From: Rhizobium sp. ZPR4
Lineage (GTDB): Bacteria; Pseudomonadota; Alphaproteobacteria; Rhizobiales; Rhizobiaceae
Assembly (NCBI RefSeq): GCF_040215725.1
Contig: NZ_CP157970.1
Coordinates: 1-64,000, forward strand
DNA: 64,000 nt
Direction of reading: 5' to 3'
Shown: piece by piece, positions 1 to 8,490 of the stretch
Layout of the letters: each line of letters opens with the position of its first letter
Position numbering within the stretch: position 1 is the first letter of the stretch
Notes under the pieces: model-generated
The model's database searches: none
What the model was told of the DNA's origin: nothing
The model's input: the letters and a program-made list of their open reading frames with translations, nothing else
Made by a program: the position numbers and the translations under genes

Positions 1-1215
1 ATGGCGAAGACCGCCGCAAAAATAGCGCCTATTGTTGAAGGGCTGACTGCGTTGATGGAGCGTCATGCTGAAGCGCTCTCCAGTCAACTTCAAATACATC
101 ATCTCAAGGTATTTCCGCCGACCGCCGAGAAGGGCATTCGGACATTCGCGCCGTCAGAGGCATCGAAACTCCTCGGAGTCGGTGAATCTTATCTACGGCA
201 GATCGCGTCTGAGATGCCGGAGTTGAATGTCAGCACCAGCCCGGGAGGGCGGCGAACTTTTTCCATTGAAGATATCCACGCGCTTCGCAAGCACATGGAT
301 CAAGTCGGCCGCGGGAACCGACGCTACCTGCCACATCGTCGCGATGGTGAGCAGTTGCAGGTTATCTCCGTGATGAATTTCAAGGGCGGCTCGGGAAAAA
401 CGACGACGGCTGCGCATTTGGCTCAGCATCTGGCGATGCGCGGATACCGAATCCTGGCAATCGATCTTGATCCTCAAGCCAGTCTTTCAGCCCTTTTTGG
501 CAGCCAGCCCGAAACGGACGTTGGTCCAAATGAGACGCTTTACGGTGCGATTAGATACGATGAGGAGCGTGTGCCGGTCGAGCAAGTCGTTCGAGGGACG
601 TATATTCCGGACCTACACCTCATACCCGGGAACCTCGAACTGATGGAATTCGAGCACGACACACCCCGTGCTCTGATGAAGCGGAAGGAAGGCGATACCC
701 TCTTCTACGGCCGAATCAGTCAAGTCATCGAGGATATTGCTGAAAACTACGATGTCGTCGTCATTGATTGCCCTCCCCAGCTCGGCTACCTCACGCTGTC
801 GGCGCTAACGGCGGCGACATCCATCTTGGTCACCGTACATCCGCAGATGCTCGACGTCATGTCGATGAACCAGTTCCTGGCGATGACGTCGAACTTGTTG
901 CGGGAGATCGAGAACGCCGGAGCCGAGTTCAAGTTTAACTGGATGCGTTACCTGATAACTCGCTTCGAGCCGAGCGATGGTCCGCAAAACCAAATGGTCG
1001 GTTATCTTCGTTCGATCTTCGGGGAAAATGTCCTTAATTTTCCAATGCTTAAAACCACAGCGGTTTCCGATGCCGGTCTGACGAACCAGACACTTTTTGA
1101 AGTGGAGCGTAGCCAGTTTACCCGGTCAACCTATGATCGAGCTCTGGAGGCAATGAATGCCGTTAATGGAGAGATTGAAACGCTGATTAAAAAAGCATGG
1201 GGTAGGCCCACATGA
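1..1215 (+). CDS. repA: RepA, ParA-type partition ATPase of a repABC replicon
   Basis: ATP-dependent partition protein that moves plasmid copies apart with RepB and also autorepresses the repABC operon. The 404 residues match the usual RepA length. Residues 40-110 form a winged-helix DNA-binding region (ASKLLGVGESYLRQIA). The deviant Walker A KGGSGKTT lies near residues 128-135, Walker A' IDLDPQAS near 154-161, and Walker B VVVIDCPPQ near 252-260. The window begins exactly at this ATG, so the operon promoter and any upstream parS are not visible. The stop overlaps the repB start by 4 bases (ATGA), which implies translational coupling. The family assignment is secure. Confidence 0.97.
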   Translation: MAKTAAKIAPIVEGLTALMERHAEALSSQLQIHHLKVFPPTAEKGIRTFAPSEASKLLGVGESYLRQIASEMPELNVSTSPGGRRTFSIEDIHALRKHMDQVGRGNRRYLPHRRDGEQLQVISVMNFKGGSGKTTTAAHLAQHLAMRGYRILAIDLDPQASLSALFGSQPETDVGPNETLYGAIRYDEERVPVEQVVRGTYIPDLHLIPGNLELMEFEHDTPRALMKRKEGDTLFYGRISQVIEDIAENYDVVVIDCPPQLGYLTLSALTAATSILVTVHPQMLDVMSMNQFLAMTSNLLREIENAGAEFKFNWMRYLITRFEPSDGPQNQMVGYLRSIFGENVLNFPMLKTTAVSDAGLTNQTLFEVERSQFTRSTYDRALEAMNAVNGEIETLIKKAWGRPT

Positions 1216-2234
1216 GCCGAAAAGATATCCTTGGAGTGTCAACAAATACCGCCGACACTGCGGCAATCGAAAGTAGAACTGCCAAGAACCGCTCCATGCC
1301 GCTTCTCGGAGTTGCCAGGAAAGAGCGTGATCCAGCGACGAAATTGACCGCGAACATCGGTAACGCATTGCGCGAGCAAAATGAGCGGCTCGGCCGCGCC
1401 GAGGAGATCGAGAAACGTCTTGCCGAAGGCTTGGCTGTAGTCGAGCTGGATGCCTCGTCGATTGAGCCTTCTTTCGTTCAGGATCGGATGCAAGGCGACA
1501 TCGAGGGTCTCCTGGCGTCCATCAGTGAACAGGGCCAGCAGGTTCCAATTCTGGTGAGACCGCATCCTGAGCAGTCCGGCCGCTATCAGGTTGCCTTTGG
1601 GCACCGGAGGCTGCGGGCTGTTTCGGATCTGGGTCTTCCTGTGAAGGCAGTCGTTCGCAAGCTCACGGACGAGCAACTTGTCGTAGCTCAGGGCCAGGAA
1701 AACAATGAGCGACAAGATCTGACCTTCATTGAGAAGGCGCGCTTTGCACATCGGCTCAACAAACAGTTTACGCGAGAGATCGTTATCGCCGCGATGTCGA
1801 TCGACAAAAGCAATTTGTCCAAGATGCTTCTTCTCGTCGACGCCCTCCCCTCTGAGCTGATCGACGCTATCGGCGCCGCACCAGGGATTGGACGCCCAAG
1901 CTGGCAGCAATTGGCGGAGCTGGTTGAGAAAGCTCAATCTCCATCGGAGGCGATCACGTTTACGACCTCAGAGGCAGTGCAAGCATTGCCATCGGCGGAT
2001 CGATTTAAGGCCGTGATCGCTCGTTTAAAGCCTAGCCGGCCCACGCGTGGTCTGCCTCATGTAATGTCGACCCCTGATGGCGACAGACTGGCGCAGGTGA
2101 CGCAAAGCAAATCGAAACTGGAAATCACGATCGACAGGAAAGCTACGCCGGACTTTGCCGCTTTTGTGCTGGAGCAATTGCCGGCGCTCTACCAGGATTA
2201 TCGGACCAAGGTTCAACGCAAACACGGAGAGTAA
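1212..2234 (+). CDS. repB: RepB, ParB-type centromere-binding protein
   Basis: Binds parS and stimulates RepA during plasmid segregation. ParB motifs are visible: the CTPase/N-terminal core containing GHRRLRA near residues 131-137, then GQENNERQDLTFIEKA near 154-170, and a helix-turn-helix around residues 180-205 (IAAMSIDKSNLSKMLLL). The 340-aa length is normal for rhizobial RepB. It overlaps repA by four bases and is followed by the 155-bp repB-repC gap that encodes the antisense RNA. The likely binding targets in this window are the palindromes at 3625-3638 and 3971-3986. Confidence 0.96.
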   Translation: MSRKDILGVSTNTADTAAIESRTAKNRSMPLLGVARKERDPATKLTANIGNALREQNERLGRAEEIEKRLAEGLAVVELDASSIEPSFVQDRMQGDIEGLLASISEQGQQVPILVRPHPEQSGRYQVAFGHRRLRAVSDLGLPVKAVVRKLTDEQLVVAQGQENNERQDLTFIEKARFAHRLNKQFTREIVIAAMSIDKSNLSKMLLLVDALPSELIDAIGAAPGIGRPSWQQLAELVEKAQSPSEAITFTTSEAVQALPSADRFKAVIARLKPSRPTRGLPHVMSTPDGDRLAQVTQSKSKLEITIDRKATPDFAAFVLEQLPALYQDYRTKVQRKHGE

Positions 2235-2239
2235 TCCGC

Positions 2240-2296
2240 AAAAGAAAAGAGCCTCCTCAACGTCGCCGTCGCGGAAGCCCTTCTGTCTCTGTAGCA
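2240..2296 (-). ncRNA. ctRNA / RepE-type antisense RNA (inc-alpha)
   Basis: Counter-transcribed RNA that limits RepC synthesis and determines incompatibility. On the minus strand a -35 TTGACG (2330-2325) and a -10 GATTCT (2307-2302) are separated by 17 bases, predicting a start near 2296. An 8-bp stem pairs 2280-2273 with 2256-2249 and is followed by a U-rich run (2248-2240), giving an intrinsic terminator. The predicted transcript is about 55 nt, the size known for this RNA class, and it lies in the usual place antisense to the repC leader. The exact ends are inferred. Confidence 0.8.
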
Positions 2297-2389
2297 AGAA
2301 CAGAATCGCATTTCCTCGAATCCTCGTCAAGAGTTTTTGGCGCCGTTTTGGTGGGCAGATTTCTTTTGCCTGATGAAAGGTGAAAGACG

Positions 2390-3604
2390 ATGCAGACGGG
2401 AAGTGTGACGACGCCATTCGGGCGGCGGCCGGTGACGCTTGCGCTCGTACGGCGCCAGACGGCGGCGGCCGAGATAAAGCACGGCAAGACTGTTGATAAA
2501 TGGAAGGTACTTAGGGACGCGTCGGCCGCAATGGAACTGCTTGGGATTCAGTCCAATAGTCTCGCGGTTCTTGATGCCCTTTTGAGTTTTTATCCCGACA
2601 ATGAATTGAGCCAGGATGCGCAATTGATTGTGTTTCCTTCGAACGCCCAGCTTACGCTCCGCGCTCACGCCATGTCGGGCGCCACCTTACGCAGGCATCT
2701 CGCCTTGCTAGTGGAGGCGGGGCTGATCATCCGTAGGGATAGTGCCAACGGAAAGCGCTATGCGCGTAGGGACGGAGACGGGCAGATCGAGAATGCCTTT
2801 GGCTTCGACCTGTCCCCTCTCCTTGCACGCTCAGAAGAACTGGCGGCCCTTGCTCAACAGGTATTCGCTGATAGAGCAAATCTGAGGAGGGCAAAGGAAA
2901 ATCTAACGATTTGCCGACGCGATGTTCGAAAGCTCATCACGGCGGCCATTGAAGAGGGTGCTGAGGGCGACTGGCTAGCTGTTGAGAATGTCTACGTCGC
3001 TCTTGTTCGCAAAATCCCGCGTGCGCCGACACTGTCGGACGTTAGGGCTATTCTTGAAGAAATGGAGATGCTCCGGGCGGAAGTGATCAACCGATTGGAA
3101 ACGCAGAAACTTCCTGAAAACATAAGCAGCAATGATGCTCATATTGAGCAGCACAAACAGAATTCAAATACCGAATCCATATATGAATCTGAACCATGCT
3201 CCGAAAAGGAGCAGGGGGCGAAGTTCAGTGGAAACGCACGACCGCCGGGGGAGGCGACGAAAGCGTTTCCACTGAGTGTCGTGTTGAAAGCCTGCCCAAC
3301 GATATCGAATTATGGACCTGACGGCACGATCCGAAGCTGGCGGGACCTGATGTCGGCCGCGGTGGTTGTTCGCTCTATGCTGGCCGTAAGCCCCTCAGCG
3401 TATCAAGACGCTTGCGAGGTGATGGGGCCAGAAAATGCGGCTGCGGCTGTCGCCTGCATGCTGGAGCGTGCTAACTTTATCAGCTCCCCCGGCGGCTATC
3501 TAAGGGATCTTACTCGACGTAGCGAACGAGGGGAGTTCTCGCTTGGGCCAATGATTATGGCCTTGCTAAGGGCTAACGGGCAGGTGGGCTCGCTGGCTGG
3601 CTAG
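2390..3604 (+). CDS. repC: RepC replication initiator
   Basis: Essential initiator of repABC plasmids; it acts in cis on an origin inside its own coding sequence. The 404-aa length is typical. The N-terminal RP-C domain has the winged-helix segment MSGATLRRHLALLVEAGLI near residues 95-113, and the C-terminal part ends in the conserved SSPGGYLRDLTRR region. The ATG is preceded by AAAGGTGAAAGACG, a workable ribosome binding site after the ctRNA target leader. Translation is expected to be controlled by the antisense RNA at 2240-2296. Confidence 0.97.
   Translation: MQTGSVTTPFGRRPVTLALVRRQTAAAEIKHGKTVDKWKVLRDASAAMELLGIQSNSLAVLDALLSFYPDNELSQDAQLIVFPSNAQLTLRAHAMSGATLRRHLALLVEAGLIIRRDSANGKRYARRDGDGQIENAFGFDLSPLLARSEELAALAQQVFADRANLRRAKENLTICRRDVRKLITAAIEEGAEGDWLAVENVYVALVRKIPRAPTLSDVRAILEEMEMLRAEVINRLETQKLPENISSNDAHIEQHKQNSNTESIYESEPCSEKEQGAKFSGNARPPGEATKAFPLSVVLKACPTISNYGPDGTIRSWRDLMSAAVVVRSMLAVSPSAYQDACEVMGPENAAAAVACMLERANFISSPGGYLRDLTRRSERGEFSLGPMIMALLRANGQVGSLAG
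3105..3205. other. Probable oriV, A+T-rich segment inside repC
   Basis: In repABC plasmids the replication origin lies in an A+T-rich stretch in the middle of repC. Here codons for residues about 240-270 (NISSNDAHIEQHKQNS...) form the only clearly A+T-rich island in the gene, including short direct and inverted AT motifs around 3170-3192. The placement follows family knowledge and composition; no iteron set was identified. Confidence 0.5.
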
Positions 3605-3624
3605 ATGCTGATGGGAGCCTCTGA

Positions 3625-3638
3625 TGGTCAGCTGACCA
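3625..3638. promoter_or_regulatory. parS-like palindrome, copy 1
   Basis: Perfect 14-bp palindrome TGGTCAGCTGACCA, 21 bp after the repC stop. It fits the central GC and arm layout of the repABC parS consensus (GTTNNNNGCNNNNAAC) except at the outer bases. It is probably a RepB binding site. Confidence 0.65.
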
Positions 3639-3970
3639 CGAGCATAAACCGCTGAAATCAAATGTTTTTTGAGCCGCGGGTAATTTCGGTCGGGTTAGAG
3701 GGTTTTGTCCCGGCTGCCAAACAGTAGTTGGGACCCAGACAGGATTGGAATGCCTATCCAGTGTAGATAATTGGTCGGCACGCAGATGCCGACAGAATGA
3801 TGTATTAGGGCGTGACGCACTTGATTGCCGAGGAGCTGGAGCTTGCGTCGCGTTCAATGTGGCTTTCGCAACTGGATCAATGATCTCATGATGGGAGGAG
3901 AATCCATCGATTCTTATATTCGAAGGAAGAGTCTTTCGAGATAGCGAGGAATTCGACCGGCGCTTTTGTT

Positions 3971-3986
3971 GTGGTCAGCTGACCAC
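3971..3986. promoter_or_regulatory. parS-like palindrome, copy 2
   Basis: Perfect 16-bp palindrome GTGGTCAGCTGACCAC with the same core as the copy at 3625. It is followed by a similar A/T-rich flank, so the two units look duplicated. Probable RepB centromere site. Confidence 0.7.
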
Positions 3987-4063
3987 TGTTCTAAACCATT
4001 GAAAACGAAAGATTTTGCTGAACCCTAATTTTGCCGCTTGTGGCATGAACGGCAAGTCGAAGC

Positions 4064-4140
4064 TTAACGATCACGACAGTGCCGACGATCTTGCCGGTCC
4101 TGATTGCCGCTTCGATAACCGCGTCCATCCGCTCTTTCAT
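4064..4140 (-). pseudogene. 5' fragment of a beta-lactamase-family serine hydrolase
   Basis: A GGAGG ribosome binding site lies 9 bases before the ATG at 4140. The first residues read MKERMDAVIEAAIRTGKIVG then TVVIVK, which resembles the start of class C beta-lactamase-like serine hydrolases. After about 25 residues the frame becomes unrelated and soon stops, so only the gene start survives. The short length limits certainty. Confidence 0.45.
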
Positions 4141-4528
4141 CGCAACAATCCTCCAATGGTTCCGAGTAAGCAGGCACAGAACTACTCATGGCGCTGATGT
4201 TCCACAAGGCGCGGGAATGGGAAAGTCGGTCTCTCATCTGATCGGGCATGAATACTGCCTCGTATCGCGCTTGCGCCCCGATGGATCTCTGTGAAGCGAA
4301 TAGGACCTAGTCTGAAGGCGATGGGTATCAAGCGGATGGCCCAGCATTTAGCTGAGCCGCACGCAGAGGAGACCACTTGGCCGATGTCCCGACGTCCACA
4401 AAAGCGAAAGTCGATCGATGATCTGACGAAGAGGGCTGAACTCGGTAATGACGAAGCTCGCCCCTAGGGAAGACTGAGCGAGAGGTAGCTTCCGACAACT
4501 ACTCGAATTGCGATTATTGTTTTGCGGT

Positions 4529-4930
4529 CTACTTGATGGAAAATTCGACGGTTCCCATTACCTTCCCGTCCACCGAGAGGACGACCTTGTATTTGCCGAC
4601 GGGGAAACCTGCATTGGGTTTGCTAAGCGACGCGTCAACGTGGTTTTCGAGAGAACCGATATCAAAGCTGGCTTCGTCGATCTTATAGTTCGCCGGCGCT
4701 ACGCCATTGGTATCAACAGCGATCCAGGAAACGGTAATTTTGGAACCGGAGCTGATGTCATCAGTGACGCCCGCCGACAGATAAATCGCAGCGCTGTCTG
4801 CAGGAAGTGTCGTTTCTGTCTCATCAGCGCCCTTCGCGTTCGAGATGATTATGTCCTCGAATCCTGACGCCCAAGCTGCCGAAGCAGAGGCGAGGGCACC
4901 GGTAAAAACAAGCGTCCGCATTACTTTCAT
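4529..4930 (-). CDS. Small secreted protein of unknown function
   Basis: 133 aa with a clear signal peptide (residues 1-21, MKVMRTLVFTGALASASAAWA). The mature part is acidic and beta-rich, and its closing strand (GKYKVVLSVDGKVMGTVEFSIK) suggests an Ig-like fold. I do not recognise a named family. It sits alone between debris on both sides. It probably acts in the periplasm or outside the cell. Confidence 0.65.
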   Translation of the reverse strand: MKVMRTLVFTGALASASAAWASGFEDIIISNAKGADETETTLPADSAAIYLSAGVTDDISSGSKITVSWIAVDTNGVAPANYKIDEASFDIGSLENHVDASLSKPNAGFPVGKYKVVLSVDGKVMGTVEFSIK

Positions 4931-5021
4931 GAGAATATGCGTGGATGAATCCTCCCAAACTGGTGGGAGACGGCGAGAGAGGGGAGGCCGAGTTTGGAGG
5001 ACCGGCTATACGGGTTCTTCA

Positions 5022-5368
5022 TCAACCAGATCCCTGAACCGTAAGTCGCCGACGTTCCTCGGCGCGTTGAACCGGATCCCGCAGCGACCGGAAATGTGCG
5101 CCCCTGATGGTGAGATCTTCGATTACCTTAAGCAGATGGCTGACGGAACGGGCCAAGCGATCGAGGCGCACGACGACAAGGGTATCTCCGCGCCGATCTC
5201 TCGGACGAGTTTGGCAAGGGCTGGTCGGCTACGGGAAGCGCCGGACCCGTGTTCCTGGACGATGAGCTCGCAGCCGGCCGAGCGCAGTTCGATCTCCTGT
5301 GCATGGGTTGTCTGCTCGTCGGTGGAAACGCGAGCGTAGCCGATCAGACGCCCCTTTGCTTGCTTCAT
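5022..5368 (-). pseudogene. Serine recombinase (resolvase) N-terminal fragment, frameshifted
   Basis: The start reads MKQAKGRLIGYARVSTDEQT, the classic resolvase N-terminus with the nucleophilic Ser in YARVSTDEQ. The frame is lost near 5190, where one base is missing within REIGAG. The next frame continues as DTLVVVRLDRLARSVSHLL and then KVIEDLTIRGAHFRSLRDP, before an early stop at 5022. It is frameshifted and truncated, lacking the C-terminal HTH, so it is presumed inactive. Confidence 0.85.
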
Positions 5369-5486
5369 GGCGATCTCCCCTGGCGAGATTGCTTTTTCGA
5401 TATGTCGATGCCATCGACACGTTCAGATCATGTGTCGATAAAACGAGGATTTTTCGACATATCAGTTTCTGATGGATATCGTCGCA

Positions 5487-7034
5487 TCATCTCGCTGCTT
5501 GCTGAAGCTCGGCGTAGATTGTCTCGATCCGTGTGGTCTCTGCGTCGCTGAGCGCCGAAAACTCCTTGTCACGTGCCCGCTTCGACAGTAGTCCTTCGTT
5601 CTGACGCAGGAAACGGAATAAAAGGTCGAGCAAGCGATCGGGCATATCGATCATCTGCTGCACTTCTATCTTGAACGCGTCATAGATGCGCAGGAATGCC
5701 GTCTCGGCCGGCAGATCCACATCGATCGTTCGGGCTACGCACTCGAACAAGAATTCGGCGTGCGGCGTCGCGTCGAAGTAGCGGTAGAAGTCGGCGGTGT
5801 CATTCAGCACCGTGACATTGCCACGATCCGTTGATTGCCAACGAACAAGCGGCAGAAGGCGGCGTGAGTAGCTTTCCAATACGGTTCGATAGGCATCGAT
5901 GCGGTCCTGGATGACGGCCGAGACCGGGAAGACGAGACCGGGAGGGTTGAACCCGCGCTCGGCGAGAACATGATGGATCAGATAGCGGTGCAGCCGCCCG
6001 TTTCCGTCCTCGAAGGGGTGCATATAGACGAAGCCGAAGGCGAGGGCCGCTGCGGCGAGAACAGGATCGAGATGCTGTGCCGCTCCGCGGTCGAAGGAGG
6101 TCAGGCCATCGATCAGCGAGGACAGGTCTTCCTGCCGGGCGCTGATATGATCAGGGATCGGCGCGCCTGTCAGGCGATCATGCTCGCCGATGAAGCCACC
6201 CTCGACGCGCAGGCCGAGATGGACGAAGCGCGCATCGCCAATGACGATGCGCTGCAACCGCTCCAGTTCGGCGCGGTCTATCGGCCGGCGGCCAGCCTCG
6301 CCGATCACCTGGCCCCAGCGCTGGATGCGATCTTGTGGCGGATCTTCTCCCTCGATCTGGAAGCTCGAACGCGAATCCTTGAGCAGCAGGAATGCGGCGG
6401 TGCGTGCCAGCAGGTCCGCCGGTACTTCGGCTATCAACTGCCGTGCTTCGTCGCCAAGCCCGCGCGCAACGAATGCGTCGAGTGCGGGCGTGCGGGAGAT
6501 CATCGGACAGAAGGCTGGTGTGCCGGGCAAATTGTTCTTCACCCGATGTCTTGTTGAGCTCGTTCCGCCCACTGCGAATTGCCGATCGGGATCGACCACA
6601 AGGGCATAGGTGCCCTGTGCCGCGTCGGGCAGATCGAGATGTACATCGAGTAGCCATTCATAGAGGAACCATAGCCGTCGCGCATAGGCGCCCGTGGGTG
6701 CTGCGCGCACCATGCTGACGATCGGTTCGGGACCTGTTTGCCGGAACAAGGCTTTCAGAACGGCAAGGTCTAGCCCTTCATAGCGCAGCGCGAAGGTCAG
6801 GTGTCCGGTAAGGTTATTGTCCGGCTGGTGGCGCGGGGTGTAAATGTTCCAGCCCTCGGCCTGATAGACTTTGTGGCGTGGACCGATCGCCGATAAGGCG
6901 ATTGGCACAGGCGCGGACAATTCAAAGGCATCGATCAAGGCCGCATAGCCGACAGGGATGGCGGCTTCCGGCATCCAGCGGCCGTGAAAAACGCTGACCG
7001 CGCCTGAAAACGGTTTTTTTTGTCCTTGCTCCAT
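5487..7034 (-). CDS. Fic-domain protein (AMP/NMP-transferase), class II type
   Basis: 515 aa from the ATG at 7034; an upstream TTG at 7070 would add 12 residues. The Fic active-site motif HPFEDGNGRLHR is intact near residues 339-350. The autoinhibitory [S/T]xxxE[G/N] motif appears as SFQIEG near residue 221, upstream of the Fic core, which makes it a class II protein. Such enzymes transfer AMP to target-protein hydroxyls, and the inhibitory helix restrains activity. There is no FicA/antitoxin partner gene. The C-terminal 130 residues are helical and unassigned. The target is unknown. Confidence 0.9.
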   Translation of the reverse strand: MEQGQKKPFSGAVSVFHGRWMPEAAIPVGYAALIDAFELSAPVPIALSAIGPRHKVYQAEGWNIYTPRHQPDNNLTGHLTFALRYEGLDLAVLKALFRQTGPEPIVSMVRAAPTGAYARRLWFLYEWLLDVHLDLPDAAQGTYALVVDPDRQFAVGGTSSTRHRVKNNLPGTPAFCPMISRTPALDAFVARGLGDEARQLIAEVPADLLARTAAFLLLKDSRSSFQIEGEDPPQDRIQRWGQVIGEAGRRPIDRAELERLQRIVIGDARFVHLGLRVEGGFIGEHDRLTGAPIPDHISARQEDLSSLIDGLTSFDRGAAQHLDPVLAAAALAFGFVYMHPFEDGNGRLHRYLIHHVLAERGFNPPGLVFPVSAVIQDRIDAYRTVLESYSRRLLPLVRWQSTDRGNVTVLNDTADFYRYFDATPHAEFLFECVARTIDVDLPAETAFLRIYDAFKIEVQQMIDMPDRLLDLLFRFLRQNEGLLSKRARDKEFSALSDAETTRIETIYAELQQAAR

Positions 7035-7360
7035 GAATCTTGGTATCCGCTTCCGAAAACTGCTTTTCAAGCGAAGCTCTCATGAAAACCGATCATGAAC
7101 AATGAAATTCGATGAAATATGAGGAATTTTGCGAAAATGGATTCTAGCGATGCGCCGGGTACAGCGTTTTCCAAATACAGAAGATAAGGATAAAAGATCA
7201 TTTGCAGGCGTGTTTTATGGCTGGAATAAGGGGTCGCGTAGCGCGTTTTCTACTTAGGGATACGAACGATCTACCTTGGGCGTGAAATGCGTGACAGCAG
7301 CCTTCCGCAGGCGAAATGTCAAGAAACTAGCTGTCTTGAGAGGGAGCGGTTAGCTGCCTC
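7035..7360. other. A+T-rich intergenic region before fic and after the LysE gene
   Basis: 326 bp with no coding potential. It must hold the fic promoter and the 3' end of the exporter transcript. No strong terminator or repeat was seen. Confidence 0.4.
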
Positions 7361-7963
7361 CTACAAATTGCCCAATAAAATTGGTACTGTCGACGCGACG
7401 AGAACAAGCGCGACCGAAAGATTGAAGATACGTGCATAAGTCGGCCGGGTAAGCACATTGCGGAGCAGGCGGCCGGCAGCCGCCCAGACAGCAACACTCG
7501 GGATTGCCACAAGAGCCAGCAAAGCCGCAGCGATCGAGATATTCAGCAAATAATGGTTGCTGGGAATATAAGTCGCCGCGGCGCTCACTGTGATTGCCCA
7601 TGCTTTTGGATTGATCCACTGAAAGGCGGCGGCACCCAAGAAGCCGATGGGCGAGTTCTCCGGGCCTTCAACAATTGGGCCGCTGCGCGCGATCTTCCAA
7701 GCAAGCCCCATGAGATAAAGCGAACCACCAATCCGCAGAATTTCGTGCGTAATCGGATAGGCGTCGAATAGCGTGCCTAGGCCGAAGCCAATCGCCAACA
7801 TTTGCAAGGCGACTCCAGCAGCAATGCCACCTATGAGCGGAAACGACCTAACTAACCCTACACGAACGCCGGACGCCAGCGCCATTGCGTTGTTGGGTCC
7901 CGGCGTAACTGTCATGAGAAAGGCGAAGACGAGGAATGGAGCGAGAACTACTGGATCGGTCAT
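7361..7963 (-). CDS. LysE/RhtB-family amino-acid exporter
   Basis: 200 aa from the ATG at 7963 (MTDPVVLAPF). It has the family signature TPGPNNAMALASG near residues 21-33 and about six hydrophobic segments, the normal size and topology for inner-membrane exporters of amino acids or derivatives. Longer in-frame starts exist but would overlap the divergent regulator gene. The divergent Lrp/AsnC gene just upstream is the standard arrangement for an effector-induced exporter. The substrate cannot be read from sequence. Confidence 0.9.
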   Translation of the reverse strand: MTDPVVLAPFLVFAFLMTVTPGPNNAMALASGVRVGLVRSFPLIGGIAAGVALQMLAIGFGLGTLFDAYPITHEILRIGGSLYLMGLAWKIARSGPIVEGPENSPIGFLGAAAFQWINPKAWAITVSAAATYIPSNHYLLNISIAAALLALVAIPSVAVWAAAGRLLRNVLTRPTYARIFNLSVALVLVASTVPILLGNL

Positions 7964-7992
7964 ACGCGCAATGTTAGGAAGGTTTTTGCGGA

Positions 7993-8490
7993 ATGTCGGT
8001 GCAAAATTCATCAATGGAGCCGGAAAGATTGCAACAAAAGCCTGTATTTGATCGCATTGACCGTCATATATTGCGCGAGCTATCTGTCGACGCGCGCCAG
8101 CCGAATGTCCGTTTAGCTGAGCGCGTCGGCTTGTCTGCGTCGGCATGTTTACGTCGCGTTCAAGAACTGGAGCGCGCCGGTGTCATTACGGGATATCGAG
8201 CGTCGATTGATCGTGCGCGAATGGGAGCGGGTTTCCTCGCCTACATCACGGTCGGGCTGTCCGATCACACCAAGATGAGCCAGGAGGCGTTCGAGCAAGC
8301 GATGTCACAGGCTGATGAAGTCGTTGAGTGCCACAACGTGACAGGCACAATAGAATATTTGTTGCGTGTCGAAGTTACCGACATCGCCACTTACAAGGCG
8401 TTCCATACGAACGTGTTAGGCACGCTGCCGCAGGTCACGGCGATTACCAGCTTCATCGTTCTGGGCTCTCCAAAGGATCAAAGGCGGTGA
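7993..8490 (+). CDS. Lrp/AsnC-family transcriptional regulator
   Basis: 165 aa. The N-terminal HTH (FDRIDRHILRELSVDARQPN, then LAERVGLSASACLRRVQELE) is followed by the RAM ligand-binding domain (ITVGLSDHT... to the C-terminus). It starts 29 bp from the divergent exporter start, or 50 bp if the second ATG at 8014 is used. The shared gap is therefore the likely operator. It probably controls the LysE-type gene in response to an amino acid. Confidence 0.92.
   Translation: MSVQNSSMEPERLQQKPVFDRIDRHILRELSVDARQPNVRLAERVGLSASACLRRVQELERAGVITGYRASIDRARMGAGFLAYITVGLSDHTKMSQEAFEQAMSQADEVVECHNVTGTIEYLLRVEVTDIATYKAFHTNVLGTLPQVTAITSFIVLGSPKDQRR

Larger units (their letters stand above)
3605..4060. other. 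Gene-free region downstream of repC carrying the parS copies
   Basis: No convincing coding frame is present. The stretch holds two copies of a repeat of about 45 bp made of a parS-like palindrome plus a shared flank (TAAACC..TGAAA..AA..TTTT), 347 bp apart. A parS/inc-beta locus downstream of repC is known for R. etli p42d-type plasmids. Confidence 0.6.

Noticed and set aside
4845..5339. 164-codon plus-strand frame
   Set aside because: It overlaps a signal-peptide protein and a recognisable resolvase on the other strand; composition is not protein-like.
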